From contig CAISTO010000332.1 in assembly GCA_903888395.1 (NCBI GenBank), positions 1 through 29,611 of the forward strand: a stretch of 29,611 nucleotides of DNA, read 5' to 3'. Position 1 is the first letter of the stretch; the number at the start of each line of letters is the position of its first letter. Positions 7,665-15,111 of the stretch are shown one piece after another. The notes under the pieces were generated by a model. The model was not told the origin of the DNA. It searched no databases and saw only the letters and a list, made by a program, of their open reading frames with translations. The translations under genes and the position numbers were made by a program. This DNA comes from an uncultured Bacteroidota bacterium. Its GTDB lineage: Bacteria > Bacteroidota > Bacteroidia > UKL13-3.

Positions 7665-9065
7665 TTACCCTGCCATTGCTCTGAAAAGCAAAAACAATAT
7701 TCCCGATAAAATGATTGTAACAGGTAAAGTTAAAACCCATGCAATGGCAATATTTTTAATGGTTCCACCTTGTAAATTTTTCAATCCTTTGCTTGCTACC
7801 ATACTACCAGCTATTCCCGATGATAAAACTTGAGTAGTACTAACGGGTAATCCAAATGCTGTAGCCATTCCAATAGTTGCTGCTGCCACTAATTCACTTG
7901 TTGCTCCTTGAGCATAATTCAAGTGTTGCTTACCTATTTTTTCTCCAATAGTTTTTACAATTCGTTTCCATCCAATCATAGTTCCTAAACCCAATGAAAT
8001 AGATATCATTAGAATTACCCAACTTGGTGAATATTCTGTAATAGTTTTTACATCAGAAATAGATGATTTTAAAGTTAATTTATCAACTCCGCTTAATGCT
8101 ATAGTATTACTTTTTCTTAATTTTTCAAGCTCCTTTCCTAATTTAATAACACTGTTTCTAACTTCAAATTTTTCACTTACGTTTAATTCAGTTATAGGTT
8201 TTGAACTTATTAATGTACTAATATTACTTGAAATTGAATTTATTTTTGCTAATTCTAAACTATCTTCTTTAGTAATTTGTGTAACAATTGTTTTGTTTAT
8301 TATAGCATCTATAACTGTAATTTCATGTTTTACTTTTTGTAAATCTACTTTTGAATTAATTGCAAAATAGCTAGGTGCAATTGCAATTAAAATAAGCATT
8401 ACCAATCCAACACCTTTTTGACCATCGTTACTTCCATGACTATAACTAACACCAGTGCAAGTTAATAACAATACCATTCTGATAGCAAATGGTGGAGGAT
8501 CGTTAGTTTTTGGTGCTTTAAAAATAGATTTATTTTTAACACTTAATCTTAAAATGTACATTAGCATAATGGTTAAACTAAAACCTACAATTGGTGAAAC
8601 CAATAAGCTTAATCCAATATCACCAGCTTTACTCCAATTTACATAATTTCCGCTTTTTTCGGCTATAAATGAATAGGCTAATCCAACGCCTAAAATACTA
8701 CCAACTAATGTATGTGAACTTGAACAAGGAATTCCATAATACCAAGTTCCTAAATTCCAAATAATAGCTGTAAGCAATAATGCCATAATTAATGCTACAC
8801 TATGGTAAATATTTGGATCAGCTAAAACTTCCATTGGAATTAAATAACTAATTCCCATTGCTACAGTAATTCCACCAGCAAATACACCAACACTGTTACA
8901 TACGGCACTCCATATTACGGCACTCCAAGGTTTTAAAGAATTTGTGTAAATTACTGTTGCCACTGCATTTGCAGTATCGTGAAATCCATTAATAAATTCA
9001 AAAGCACATGCTGCAGTTAAGCATGCTATCAATAGAAATGTTAAGGTTGGGTCTAATCCAAACAT
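7665..9065 (-). CDS. Inorganic phosphate transporter, PiT family
   Basis: This inner-membrane low-affinity phosphate permease is driven by a cation gradient. The 466-residue protein shows the duplicated PiT signature. The first copy is FINGFHDTANAVATVIYT near residues 24-41. The second is SYSHGSNDGQKGVGLVM near residues 205-221. About ten hydrophobic segments are arranged in two halves. Between the halves, roughly residues 230-345, there is a soluble, mostly helical stretch (for example TVIDAIINKTIVTQ and VIKLGKELEKLRK), longer than the usual linker. The C-terminal half holds GWKRIVKTIGEKIGK and the conserved GATSELVAAATIGMATAFGLPVSTTQ. No PhoU-like partner gene is adjacent. The gene stands upstream of the Porin_O_P gene, which suggests a matched pair for crossing the two membranes. 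Confidence 0.94.
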   Translation of the reverse strand: MFGLDPTLTFLLIACLTAACAFEFINGFHDTANAVATVIYTNSLKPWSAVIWSAVCNSVGVFAGGITVAMGISYLIPMEVLADPNIYHSVALIMALLLTAIIWNLGTWYYGIPCSSSHTLVGSILGVGLAYSFIAEKSGNYVNWSKAGDIGLSLLVSPIVGFSLTIMLMYILRLSVKNKSIFKAPKTNDPPPFAIRMVLLLTCTGVSYSHGSNDGQKGVGLVMLILIAIAPSYFAINSKVDLQKVKHEITVIDAIINKTIVTQITKEDSLELAKINSISSNISTLISSKPITELNVSEKFEVRNSVIKLGKELEKLRKSNTIALSGVDKLTLKSSISDVKTITEYSPSWVILMISISLGLGTMIGWKRIVKTIGEKIGKQHLNYAQGATSELVAAATIGMATAFGLPVSTTQVLSSGIAGSMVASKGLKNLQGGTIKNIAIAWVLTLPVTIILSGILFLLFRAMAG

Positions 9066-9192
9066 ATTTTAGGATAATTTTTGCGCAATTATATGTTTTC
9101 ATAAGCTAATACTAATATTATGTAATTGTAAACATGGATTTGTGTTTCACTAATAAGTAAAAAACCAATAGAATTTCAATTCTTACTTTCAA

Positions 9193-9230
9193 AAAAAAAT
9201 CACTGATAAATAATTTTCAGTGATTTTTTT
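9193..9230 (-). terminator. Terminator of the three-gene exported-protein operon
   Basis: The arms AAAAAAATCACTGA (9193-9206) and TCAGTGATTTTTTT (9217-9230) pair over 14 bp around a 10-nt loop. It lies 18 bp after the stop of the 9248-9946 gene. On the minus strand the T run follows the stem, so it ends that operon before the PiT promoter region. Confidence 0.82.
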
Positions 9231-9247
9231 CTTGTGGTATTTTTTTC

Positions 9248-9946
9248 TTAAAAAATAATTAATAAGCAAATTCCTGTTAATATTCCTAAACCATAATTTT
9301 TCTTTACTTTATTCTTTTTTATTTGAAATGCTTTTTTCGTATATGAATAATGGTAATCGTCATTAGTCATTAACTTTTCATTTGGGTAGTTTAAATTCTG
9401 ATTTGGTGGTGGCGTGGATGAAAATATAACATAGGGAACTAATCCAATAATTATTCCTGCACCAGGAATTGCACTAACAACATAAGTAAATGTGGAAGCA
9501 CCTTTATAATCATGGTAATATTTTTCTGCATCTTTTTCTCCCTCAAAATAATAATCTATATCTTTGTTTTCCCATGGAACTGATTTTCTTTCAATATTAT
9601 CATTTTTTTTATTGTCTTCATTTGGGCTTTCAATATTTTCATTAATTGTATCGGTTTTTTCAACTTTATTTATTACAATAATATTTTGAACTGGAGGTCT
9701 AACATAATCTTTATAATTTTCTAATTTTCCATTTTCATAATGAATTTTCAATAATTCTGATTTGAAAATTATATAAGTTGGTCCATTCTGATTAAAATAT
9801 TGTTTGTAAATTATTTCGGTAGCATTTGAATCCAGAACTTTAGCCTGAATAAATTCTTTATTTTTCTTAAAAATAATGTCTTGCGAGAAACAAATATTTA
9901 TGCTAAAAAAAAGCATTGTAAATATTGTTATAGTTGAAACTTTCAT
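9248..9946 (-). CDS. Exported hypothetical protein with C-terminal membrane segments
   Basis: I do not recognise a functional family for this 232-residue protein. It begins with a signal peptide (MKVSTITIFTMLFFSINICFS before Q). The mature N-terminus, DIIFKKNKEFIQAKVLDSNATEIIYKQYFNQNGPTYIIFKSELLKIHYENG, resembles a small beta-rich domain common at the start of exported Bacteroidota proteins of unknown role. A low-complexity Asn/Glu/Lys-rich linker follows (about residues 90-125). After it come a hydrophobic stretch (FTYVVSAIPGAGIIIGLVPYVIF) and a C-terminal one (YGLGILTGICLLIIF), suggesting membrane attachment. It is the last gene of the operon that starts at 11667, 29 bp after the preceding gene, and is followed by a terminator. 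Confidence 0.75.
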   Translation of the reverse strand: MKVSTITIFTMLFFSINICFSQDIIFKKNKEFIQAKVLDSNATEIIYKQYFNQNGPTYIIFKSELLKIHYENGKLENYKDYVRPPVQNIIVINKVEKTDTINENIESPNEDNKKNDNIERKSVPWENKDIDYYFEGEKDAEKYYHDYKGASTFTYVVSAIPGAGIIIGLVPYVIFSSTPPPNQNLNYPNEKLMTNDDYHYSYTKKAFQIKKNKVKKNYGLGILTGICLLIIF

Positions 9947-9975
9947 TTTTAAAATTAGGGTTTAAATAATTTGTT

Positions 9976-10515
9976 TTAAAATTGATAACTAAAATTGAAG
10001 TTAATATCAAGAATAGACCCAGGTCCAGTTAAGAAAAATAAACCACGTAATCCTCCACTAGCAGTATCAGGATCTCCTTTAAGAATTAATGGAAGTTTCA
10101 AACCTTCTGTAATGTCTAAAGCTACTTTTTTTAATTTACTTAAATAGAATTTTTGACCTATTGCAGCACCTAAAAAAACATAAACATTTGAAAAGCTTTC
10201 AGATTCTCCAATACCTAATTTTATTTGTTTAAAATTTTCTTTAACATATTCATTGTTATATGTCCTTAATTCAATATAAAATTGATTACCGGGGTTTATT
10301 CCATAATGGTTAGTATAAGTTAAAAGAATAGAATTATCTGTAATAAATCTTTTTTCAAATTTTATTCTAATTTTAGAAGAAAATCCAATTGGCTGATTAA
10401 TATATAAACTATAAACGTTTCTATCTTTTAAAATTTTATGTTGACTTTTTGTTTCTTGTGCGGAAATGTTAATTATAAGTATAAAAAAAATTATTGTTAA
10501 AATGATAGATTTCAT
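9976..10515 (-). CDS. Small exported outer-membrane-type protein, function unknown
   Basis: This is a 179-residue protein with a clear signal peptide (MKSIILTIIFFILIINISA before QE). The rest alternates polar and hydrophobic residues in short strands: YSLYINQPIGF, KIRIKFEKRF, SILLTYTNHY, QFYIELRTY and VYVFLGAAIGQKFYL. The final strand DINFNFSYQF ends in phenylalanine. This is the look of a small outer-membrane beta-barrel of about eight strands, but I cannot tie it to a named family. It is the middle gene of the operon, 39 bp after the 370-residue protein and 29 bp before the last gene. Confidence 0.7.
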   Translation of the reverse strand: MKSIILTIIFFILIINISAQETKSQHKILKDRNVYSLYINQPIGFSSKIRIKFEKRFITDNSILLTYTNHYGINPGNQFYIELRTYNNEYVKENFKQIKLGIGESESFSNVYVFLGAAIGQKFYLSKLKKVALDITEGLKLPLILKGDPDTASGGLRGLFFLTGPGSILDINFNFSYQF

Positions 10516-10554
10516 ATTGATAAATTTGATTCGAATTTTTTTAATAAAATTTTT

Positions 10555-11667
10555 TTATGGTTTTGTATTGTAACCAAACGATACACCCAATCTTGTAATT
10601 CCTTCGGCAGATGGGAATAAACACCAAAAATTAATAGGAATATTTAACTTTCCACTTTTTAAGGTTTTTCCTAAAGCCAGTAGAAGTGCACCTGTTAAAC
10701 GTGAATCGCCTCTGCTGTCCATTCTTGTTTCTGATTTATTTGTAATGGGGTCTTTTCCTGCTATAAATTTACCACCTGCTTCATATCCATCTAATTGTTT
10801 TGAAATACTTATGGTAGGCCCAAATGCAAACTCCCAACCATTTTTACTGTTTCTAAAGCCATTTAATATGGCAAGATTTGGTATAAATAAAGATTGCTCA
10901 AGACCAGAAATCATAGGAATGACTTCGAATAGTGCTTGGAAATTACCTTCATTCAAATATTGTTTTTCAAATTGATATCCAAATTGAAAAAACAATGGAT
11001 TAACTTCATACCCTCCGTCAACCTTTGCCGCACTGAGTATTTCTCTATCTTGGCCTAAAACTGTAATGAATCCAAATCGTGGTCCTTGTAAGTTGATTTT
11101 ATTTTGATTGGGATTGTTTAAAGTATTTTCAAAATTATTTTGCTTAGTTAACATAACGAGTAAGTCTTGGTTTACTGTTTTGTTAAACATAGTTTGAACT
11201 GTAATTCTAAACATCGATTGAATTTCATCAGGCAAGTTATTGAACTCAATGGTGGTTGTTTTTTCAATGCTTTGCTTTTGCACATTAATCATTCTGATAG
11301 TTACAGTAATGTTTTGGCCAATTAATTCAGCTCCTCCAGTAATGATGTATTCAGTAGGAATAACTTTTGCTATTTCAAGTAAACATGTTTTACCATAACA
11401 ATTTGAAATATTTAATTTGTTTTTTTCAATTAAAAAAGCCACATCATACTTGTCTGTAACATCAAAATCGTCAAGCTTTTCCACTTCAGCTCTTAATATG
11501 TTTCCCAATTGGGTTGCATCATTGGGTAATCCCCTGCTTTCTGCATTTAATATAATTACAGTTGGTTTTACAGTTGATTTAACTGTTTGAGCATTTAATT
11601 CATTAACCAAAATAGTTAATAATAAAAACAAGAATACTTGTTTACTAAAGTTTTTTAAATTTTTCAT
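10555..11667 (-). CDS. Exported protein with CsgG/TolB-N-like N-terminal domain
   Basis: This 370-residue exported protein has a signal peptide, MKNLKNFSKQVFLFLLLTIL...NA before Q. The N-terminal half (about 35-165) looks like the periplasmic TolB-N/CsgG/LpoB type alpha-beta domain. The pattern is TVIILNAESRGL, then LRAEVEKLDDFDVTDKYDVAFLIEKN, then a Cys pair NCYGKTCLLEIAKVI, then TEYIITGGAELIGQNITVTIRMINVQ with a following EKTTTIEF strand. In related domains the two cysteines and the ADYVVTGSV-like strand are typical. The C-terminal half (about 190-370) is beta-rich, ending LGVSFGYNTKP, and could be a barrel or sandwich. It is the first gene of a three-gene operon divergent from a helix-turn-helix regulator, and its actual role is unknown. 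Confidence 0.72.
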   Translation of the reverse strand: MKNLKNFSKQVFLFLLLTILVNELNAQTVKSTVKPTVIILNAESRGLPNDATQLGNILRAEVEKLDDFDVTDKYDVAFLIEKNKLNISNCYGKTCLLEIAKVIPTEYIITGGAELIGQNITVTIRMINVQKQSIEKTTTIEFNNLPDEIQSMFRITVQTMFNKTVNQDLLVMLTKQNNFENTLNNPNQNKINLQGPRFGFITVLGQDREILSAAKVDGGYEVNPLFFQFGYQFEKQYLNEGNFQALFEVIPMISGLEQSLFIPNLAILNGFRNSKNGWEFAFGPTISISKQLDGYEAGGKFIAGKDPITNKSETRMDSRGDSRLTGALLLALGKTLKSGKLNIPINFWCLFPSAEGITRLGVSFGYNTKP

Positions 11668-11694
11668 AATATTTTTTGTTTATTTTTTACCTTA

Positions 11695-11723
11695 CAAATA
11701 TGATGGATATTGTTTTTTGGAAA
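11695..11723 (-). promoter_or_regulatory. Possible promoter of the exported-protein operon
   Basis: The minus strand reads CATATTTG at 11702-11695 (one mismatch to TAnnTTTG), with TTTC 17 bp upstream at 11723-11720 (one mismatch to TTTG). Initiation would fall near 11690, about 23 nt before the ATG at 11667. The match is weaker than at the other promoters in the window. Confidence 0.35.
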
Positions 11724-11804
11724 TAATTGATTTTGGAAGAACTATTTTAAAAGATTAGTATAAAATATATATTTAGAAGTTTTTTACAATTAGAAATCCG
11801 ATTA

Positions 11805-11852
11805 TTTGCATTTTTTGCAAAAAAATAAATACGTTTTGCATATTTTGCAAAA
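11805..11852. promoter_or_regulatory. Two inverted-repeat operators overlapping the regulator promoter
   Basis: Two dyads of the same sequence lie here. TTTGCA-N5-TGCAAA is at 11805-11821 and TTTTGCA-N5-TGCAAAA at 11834-11852. Their centres (11813 and 11843) are 30 bp apart, close to three helical turns. A plausible -33/-7 pair, TTTG (11805-11808) and TACGTTTT (11830-11837, one mismatch), coincides with the two dyads. The arrangement suits binding of two dimers of the downstream helix-turn-helix protein on one DNA face and autorepression. It may also control the divergent operon that starts at 11667. Confidence 0.6.
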
Positions 11853-11888
11853 AATAAAAGCAGCATAATTGATTAATTACTAAAAAAA

Positions 11889-12884
11889 ATGGCGCAAGAA
11901 GCAATAAATAATATTCAAGAGCAGCTCATCAATAAAATAAAAGCAGTTCTTCCCATAAATGAAAATTTAGTACAAAGTATTTCAGATGTGTTAAATTTAA
12001 GCGTTGACAGTGCATATAGGCGCATTAGAGGCGAAAAATTATTCAATATTGAAGAAGTAGCTATCTTATGTAAAACATTCAAAATAAAATTTGATGAAGA
12101 AGTAGAAATTTTCAGTAATAAAGCTACTTTTGATTTTACTTTATTAGAACATAATAAGGCAAATTTCAAAAATTGGCTTGCTAATATATTGTCAAACTTA
12201 AAAGCCATTAGTTCTAGGCCAGAAAATACTATTTTATACTCAGCCGATGATGTTCCAATTTGGCATCATTTTAACGATGAAATACTCATTAATTTCAAGC
12301 TATTTTATTGGTTAAAAACCATTCTAGGCGATGTTGATTTTATCAATAAAAATTACGAACCAACCTTAATTGATCCAGCATTGGTTCAAATGGCAAAAGA
12401 TATTTCCTATTATTATAATCAAACCACCTCAGTTGAAATTTGGACAGAAGATTCCTTTAATTCAACAATTAAACAAGTTGAATACTTTTGGGAAAGTGGA
12501 TTTTTTAAAGATAAAAAAGATGCATTAGCCATCTGTAATTCTATTAAAAATGAAATGGATTTATTAGTAAAAATGTGTGTAAATAGCAGTAAATTATTAA
12601 GTGGAAAAGAAAACTTTACCATGTATCAAAGTGAAGTAATGGTTGGTAATAATAGCATTGTGGCTAACATAGGAAATACTAAAATATCCTATGTAAGTTA
12701 TAATACGTTTAACATGATGACTACTACCAATTCCTTATTTGTTAATGAAGCAGAAGAATGGTTGAAAAATTTAATAAAAAAATCAATTCAAATAAGTGGA
12801 GTAGGAGAGAAACAAAGAAATCAATACTTTAAAAAATTGAATTATAAATTGGAAAATACAAGAAATAAAATTGAAATAAGCTAA
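11889..12884 (+). CDS. Helix-turn-helix transcriptional regulator
   Basis: This 331-residue cytosolic protein has an N-terminal DNA-binding domain. Residues about 12-70 contain LINKIKAVLPINENLVQSISDVLNLSVDSAYRRIRGEKLFNIEEVAILCKTFKI. Within it, SISDVLNLSVDSAYRRIRGE reads as a helix-turn-helix with the recognition helix ending in YRRIRGE, as in Cro/XRE-like domains. The remaining 250 residues are mostly helical, with LPIWHHF-like and WLKN segments, and I recognise no ligand-binding family in them. It is probably a sensor or dimerisation domain found mainly in Bacteroidota regulators. Two TTTGCA dyads in front of the gene suggest autoregulation, and the divergent exported-protein operon is the obvious candidate target. 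No Shine-Dalgarno sequence precedes the ATG. Confidence 0.78.
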   Translation: MAQEAINNIQEQLINKIKAVLPINENLVQSISDVLNLSVDSAYRRIRGEKLFNIEEVAILCKTFKIKFDEEVEIFSNKATFDFTLLEHNKANFKNWLANILSNLKAISSRPENTILYSADDVPIWHHFNDEILINFKLFYWLKTILGDVDFINKNYEPTLIDPALVQMAKDISYYYNQTTSVEIWTEDSFNSTIKQVEYFWESGFFKDKKDALAICNSIKNEMDLLVKMCVNSSKLLSGKENFTMYQSEVMVGNNSIVANIGNTKISYVSYNTFNMMTTTNSLFVNEAEEWLKNLIKKSIQISGVGEKQRNQYFKKLNYKLENTRNKIEIS

Positions 12885-12973
12885 GATTTGTGGTTTAATT
12901 GTACTATGAAATATTTTTTAAAAAAACAATTGAATTGATTCATAATCATTGAGCAAAATAAAAATAAAATTTA

Positions 12974-13004
12974 GTTGATTTTGTAATTAATATAACTAAT
13001 TTCG
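12974..13004 (+). promoter_or_regulatory. Promoter giving a near-leaderless xer transcript
   Basis: GTTG (12974-12977) and TAATTTCG (12997-13004) are spaced by 19 bp and each has one mismatch to the Bacteroidota consensus. The same -7 octamer occurs before rpsF. Initiation 4-6 nt after the -7 box would fall at 13008-13010, practically at the A of the xer ATG (13010). Confidence 0.5.
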
Positions 13005-13009
13005 TTTAT

Positions 13010-13909
13010 ATGGATTTGAGTAATTTAATTAAACAATTTCTACAATATGTTGAGTTTGAAAAAAAACATTCAAAACATACTTTAATTAGTTACCAAAACG
13101 ATTTATTACAATTTGAAAATTATCTTCTTCATATTTATCAAATAAATTTAATTGATAAAATAAATCACCAACATGTAAAAAGTTGGTTGGTTCATATGAT
13201 CAATGAAGGAATAAAAAACAAATCAATTGGCCGCAAAATATCTACTTTAAAATCGTTCTACAATTTTTTATTAAGAGAACAAATTGTTGAAATAAATCCA
13301 TTAGAAAAAATACAATCACCAAAAGTTGAAAAACGATTGCCAGAGTTTGTAGAATTAGAAGCAATGGACAACTTATTGGATGATAACAAACTTCAAAAGC
13401 ATTTCAGTGATGATTTTGAAGGATTGAGAGATAAGTTGTTGATTAATTTGTTTTATTCAACGGGCGTTCGATTATCGGAATTACAAAACTTACAAAATTC
13501 TAATATTGATTTTTTTCAAAAACAAATTAAGGTTTTGGGTAAAAGAAATAAAGAAAGAATCATTCCTATTACATCTGAAACTTTAGCGCTAATAAAAACA
13601 TATAATATTGAAAGTAATAAACTTGGATTTTCAAATCAATATTTATTATTAACCAATAAAGGTGAACAGCTTTATCCAAAATTTATTTATAATACAGTAA
13701 AAAAGTATTTGAGTCAAGTGACTACATTATCCAAAAGAAGCCCCCACGTATTAAGGCACACCTATGCTACGCAATTATTAAATAAAGGAGCTGATTTAAA
13801 TGCAATAAAAGAACTTTTGGGTCATTCAAGCTTAGCCGCCACTCAAATATATACTCATAATAGCATTCAGCAATTAAAAGAAGTTTACAAAAAACACCCT
13901 AGAAAATAA
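13010..13909 (+). CDS. xerC: Xer-type tyrosine recombinase (XerC/XerD family)
   Basis: This site-specific tyrosine recombinase acts at dif to resolve chromosome dimers. The 299-residue length and two-domain structure match Xer proteins: an N-terminal core-binding domain (LIKQFLQYVEFEKKHSKHTLISYQNDL) and a C-terminal catalytic domain. Catalytic residues are visible: R154 in STGVRLSEL, a lysine in KVLGKRNKERIIPI, H246 and R249 in HVLRH, H272 in LLGHSS and the nucleophile Y281 in QIYTH. The place directly before hpf and the tuf tRNA cluster is common for chromosomal Xer genes of this phylum, which argues against a mobile-element integrase. Whether it is the XerC or XerD partner cannot be decided from one sequence. 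The gap to hpf is 37 bp, so the two are likely co-transcribed. Confidence 0.9.
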   Translation: MDLSNLIKQFLQYVEFEKKHSKHTLISYQNDLLQFENYLLHIYQINLIDKINHQHVKSWLVHMINEGIKNKSIGRKISTLKSFYNFLLREQIVEINPLEKIQSPKVEKRLPEFVELEAMDNLLDDNKLQKHFSDDFEGLRDKLLINLFYSTGVRLSELQNLQNSNIDFFQKQIKVLGKRNKERIIPITSETLALIKTYNIESNKLGFSNQYLLLTNKGEQLYPKFIYNTVKKYLSQVTTLSKRSPHVLRHTYATQLLNKGADLNAIKELLGHSSLAATQIYTHNSIQQLKEVYKKHPRK

Positions 13910-13946
13910 ATATATTCATTCTTAACAATTCAAAACAATCAAAATT

Positions 13947-14249
13947 ATGAAAGTTAACATTCAATCAATCCATTTTGACGCAGACCAAAAACTGCTTGAT
14001 TTAATTACTAAAAAAGTAGAAAAAACGAGCACTTTTTATGAAGGAATAGATAAAATAATGGTTTATTTAAGATTAGAAAAAGACGAACACAAGGAAAACA
14101 AAACAGTGGAAATAAAATTAAATGCTGGTGGTAAAGACATTTTCGCGAAGGAAAACAGCAATACTTTTGAAAATGCGATTGATTTGGTAATTGATAAAAT
14201 TATTGCCCAAGTAAAAAAACAAAAAGAAAAGACCCAAGAAAAAGTTTAA
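13947..14249 (+). CDS. hpf: Ribosome hibernation-promoting factor, short form (HPF/RaiA)
   Basis: HPF binds the 30S decoding region of idle ribosomes and protects or dimerises them when growth slows. The 100-residue protein has the S30Ae beta-alpha-beta-beta-beta-alpha pattern: MKVNIQSIHFDADQKLLDLITKKVEKTSTFY, then KIMVYLRLEKDEHKENKTVEIKLNAGGKDIFAKE, then a C-terminal helix with TFENAIDLVIDKIIAQVKKQKEK. It lacks the C-terminal dimerisation domain of long HPF. It follows the xer gene by 37 bp and is closed by a strong terminator at 14267-14297, so it is separate from the tRNA-tuf transcript. Confidence 0.92.
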   Translation: MKVNIQSIHFDADQKLLDLITKKVEKTSTFYEGIDKIMVYLRLEKDEHKENKTVEIKLNAGGKDIFAKENSNTFENAIDLVIDKIIAQVKKQKEKTQEKV

Positions 14250-14266
14250 AAAATAGTAAAATTATA

Positions 14267-14297
14267 AGGCTAGCATCAAAAGTGCTAGCTTTTTTAT
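14267..14297 (+). terminator. Terminator after hpf
   Basis: GCTAGCA (14269-14275) pairs with TGCTAGC (14283-14289) around a 7-nt loop, with a TTTTTT run directly after. It separates the xer-hpf unit from the tuf operon promoter. Confidence 0.88.
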
Positions 14298-14410
14298 TTA
14301 AAAAGTACTAGTTTTCGACTTTTAATTGCAGTGTTTTTAAAACAAAAAAATAAAAATGTCATTGTTTTTCAATACTTATCGAAAAAAAAACACTTTTTTT
14401 TTGTAAGCTA

Positions 14411-14440
14411 TTTGTAATTTGCATAAAAACGCTACATTTG
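14411..14440 (+). promoter_or_regulatory. Strong promoter of the tRNA-tuf operon
   Basis: TTTG (14411-14414), an 18-bp spacer and TACATTTG (14433-14440) match the Bacteroidota consensus completely. Initiation near 14445 leaves a leader of about 100 nt before the first tRNA. The stretch 14298-14410 holds only A/T-rich sequence, with no other feature seen. Confidence 0.75.
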
Positions 14441-14543
14441 CAGTCCGAAAAAACGAACAAAATAAGTTCTTTACATTTTAAAGTATAATATTTAAGTAAA
14501 AAAGTAAGGTATTACCAGTATCTTAATAAATATAAAACTAAAA

Positions 14544-14616
14544 GCCACTTTAGCTCAGCTGGTAGAGCAACTGATTTGTAATCAGTAGGTCGCTGGTTCG
14601 ATTCCGGCAAGTGGCT
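14544..14616 (+). tRNA. tRNA-Thr(UGU)
   Basis: A 7-bp acceptor stem GCCACTT/AAGTGGC, a D arm with AGCTCAGCTGGTAGAGC, anticodon loop TTTGTAA (anticodon TGT) on an ACTGA/TCAGT stem, and a T loop TTCGATT give a full cloverleaf. CCA is not encoded. It is the first of four tRNAs before tuf. Confidence 0.97.
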
Positions 14617-14644
14617 CATTATTATTATACCCTTATAGTAATAA

Positions 14645-14725
14645 GGGGAGATACCAGAGCGGCCAAATGGGACAGACTGTAAATCTGTTGAGAAATCTAC
14701 GAAGGTTCGAATCCTTCTCTCCCCA
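14645..14725 (+). tRNA. tRNA-Tyr(GUA)
   Basis: The acceptor stem is GGGGAGA/TCTCCCC with discriminator A, the anticodon loop contains GTA (CTGTAAA), and a long class II variable arm (TTGAGAAATCTACGAA region) precedes the T arm, as expected for tRNA-Tyr. The 5' end overlaps a small possible hairpin with CCCTTAT just upstream. Confidence 0.96.
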
Positions 14726-14740
14726 CAAAAAATATTATAA

Positions 14741-14813
14741 GCGAGAGTAGCTCAGTTGGTAGAGCGACAGCCTTCCAAGCTGTAGGTCGCGGGTTCGAGC
14801 CTCGTCTCTCGCT
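14741..14813 (+). tRNA. tRNA-Gly(UCC)
   Basis: Acceptor stem GCGAGAG/CTCTCGC, D arm AGCTCAGTTGGTAGAGC, anticodon stem ACAGC/GCTGT with loop CTTCCAA (anticodon TCC), and T arm with GGTTCGAGC. It is the third tRNA in the cluster. Confidence 0.96.
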
Positions 14814-14821
14814 CTAATAAG

Positions 14822-14855
14822 TTGTTTTATTGAGTGATATCAAAAAATAAAACAA
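14822..14855 (+). other. Spacer hairpin between tRNA-Gly and tRNA-Thr
   Basis: TTGTTTTATT (14822-14831) and AATAAAACAA (14846-14855) form a perfect 10-bp A/T stem around a 14-nt loop, in the 155-bp spacer between two tRNAs of the same transcript. It has no T run after it and is more likely a processing or spacer structure than a terminator. Confidence 0.4.
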
Positions 14856-14968
14856 TTTATCTTAAATAGGCATTTATTTGTTTATTTCGGATTAATAAAT
14901 TGAGAGTTAAGAAGTTCAATTTGACGAATGTTAAATTTATAAAGAACTACAACATTAATTATAAACAA

Positions 14969-15040
<72 letters not shown>

Positions 15041-15111
15041 CAAAAAAAATAAACTAGCTCCATAAGGGGCTTTTGGTGCAATTAAAAACAATAAACTAAA
15101 AAAATAAAATC

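Noticed and set aside
13010..13909. Integrase of a mobile element next to a tRNA cluster
   Set aside because: Length and residues fit chromosomal Xer, the neighbour is hpf in a usual core arrangement, and no direct repeats of tRNA 3' ends, excisionase or cargo genes are seen.
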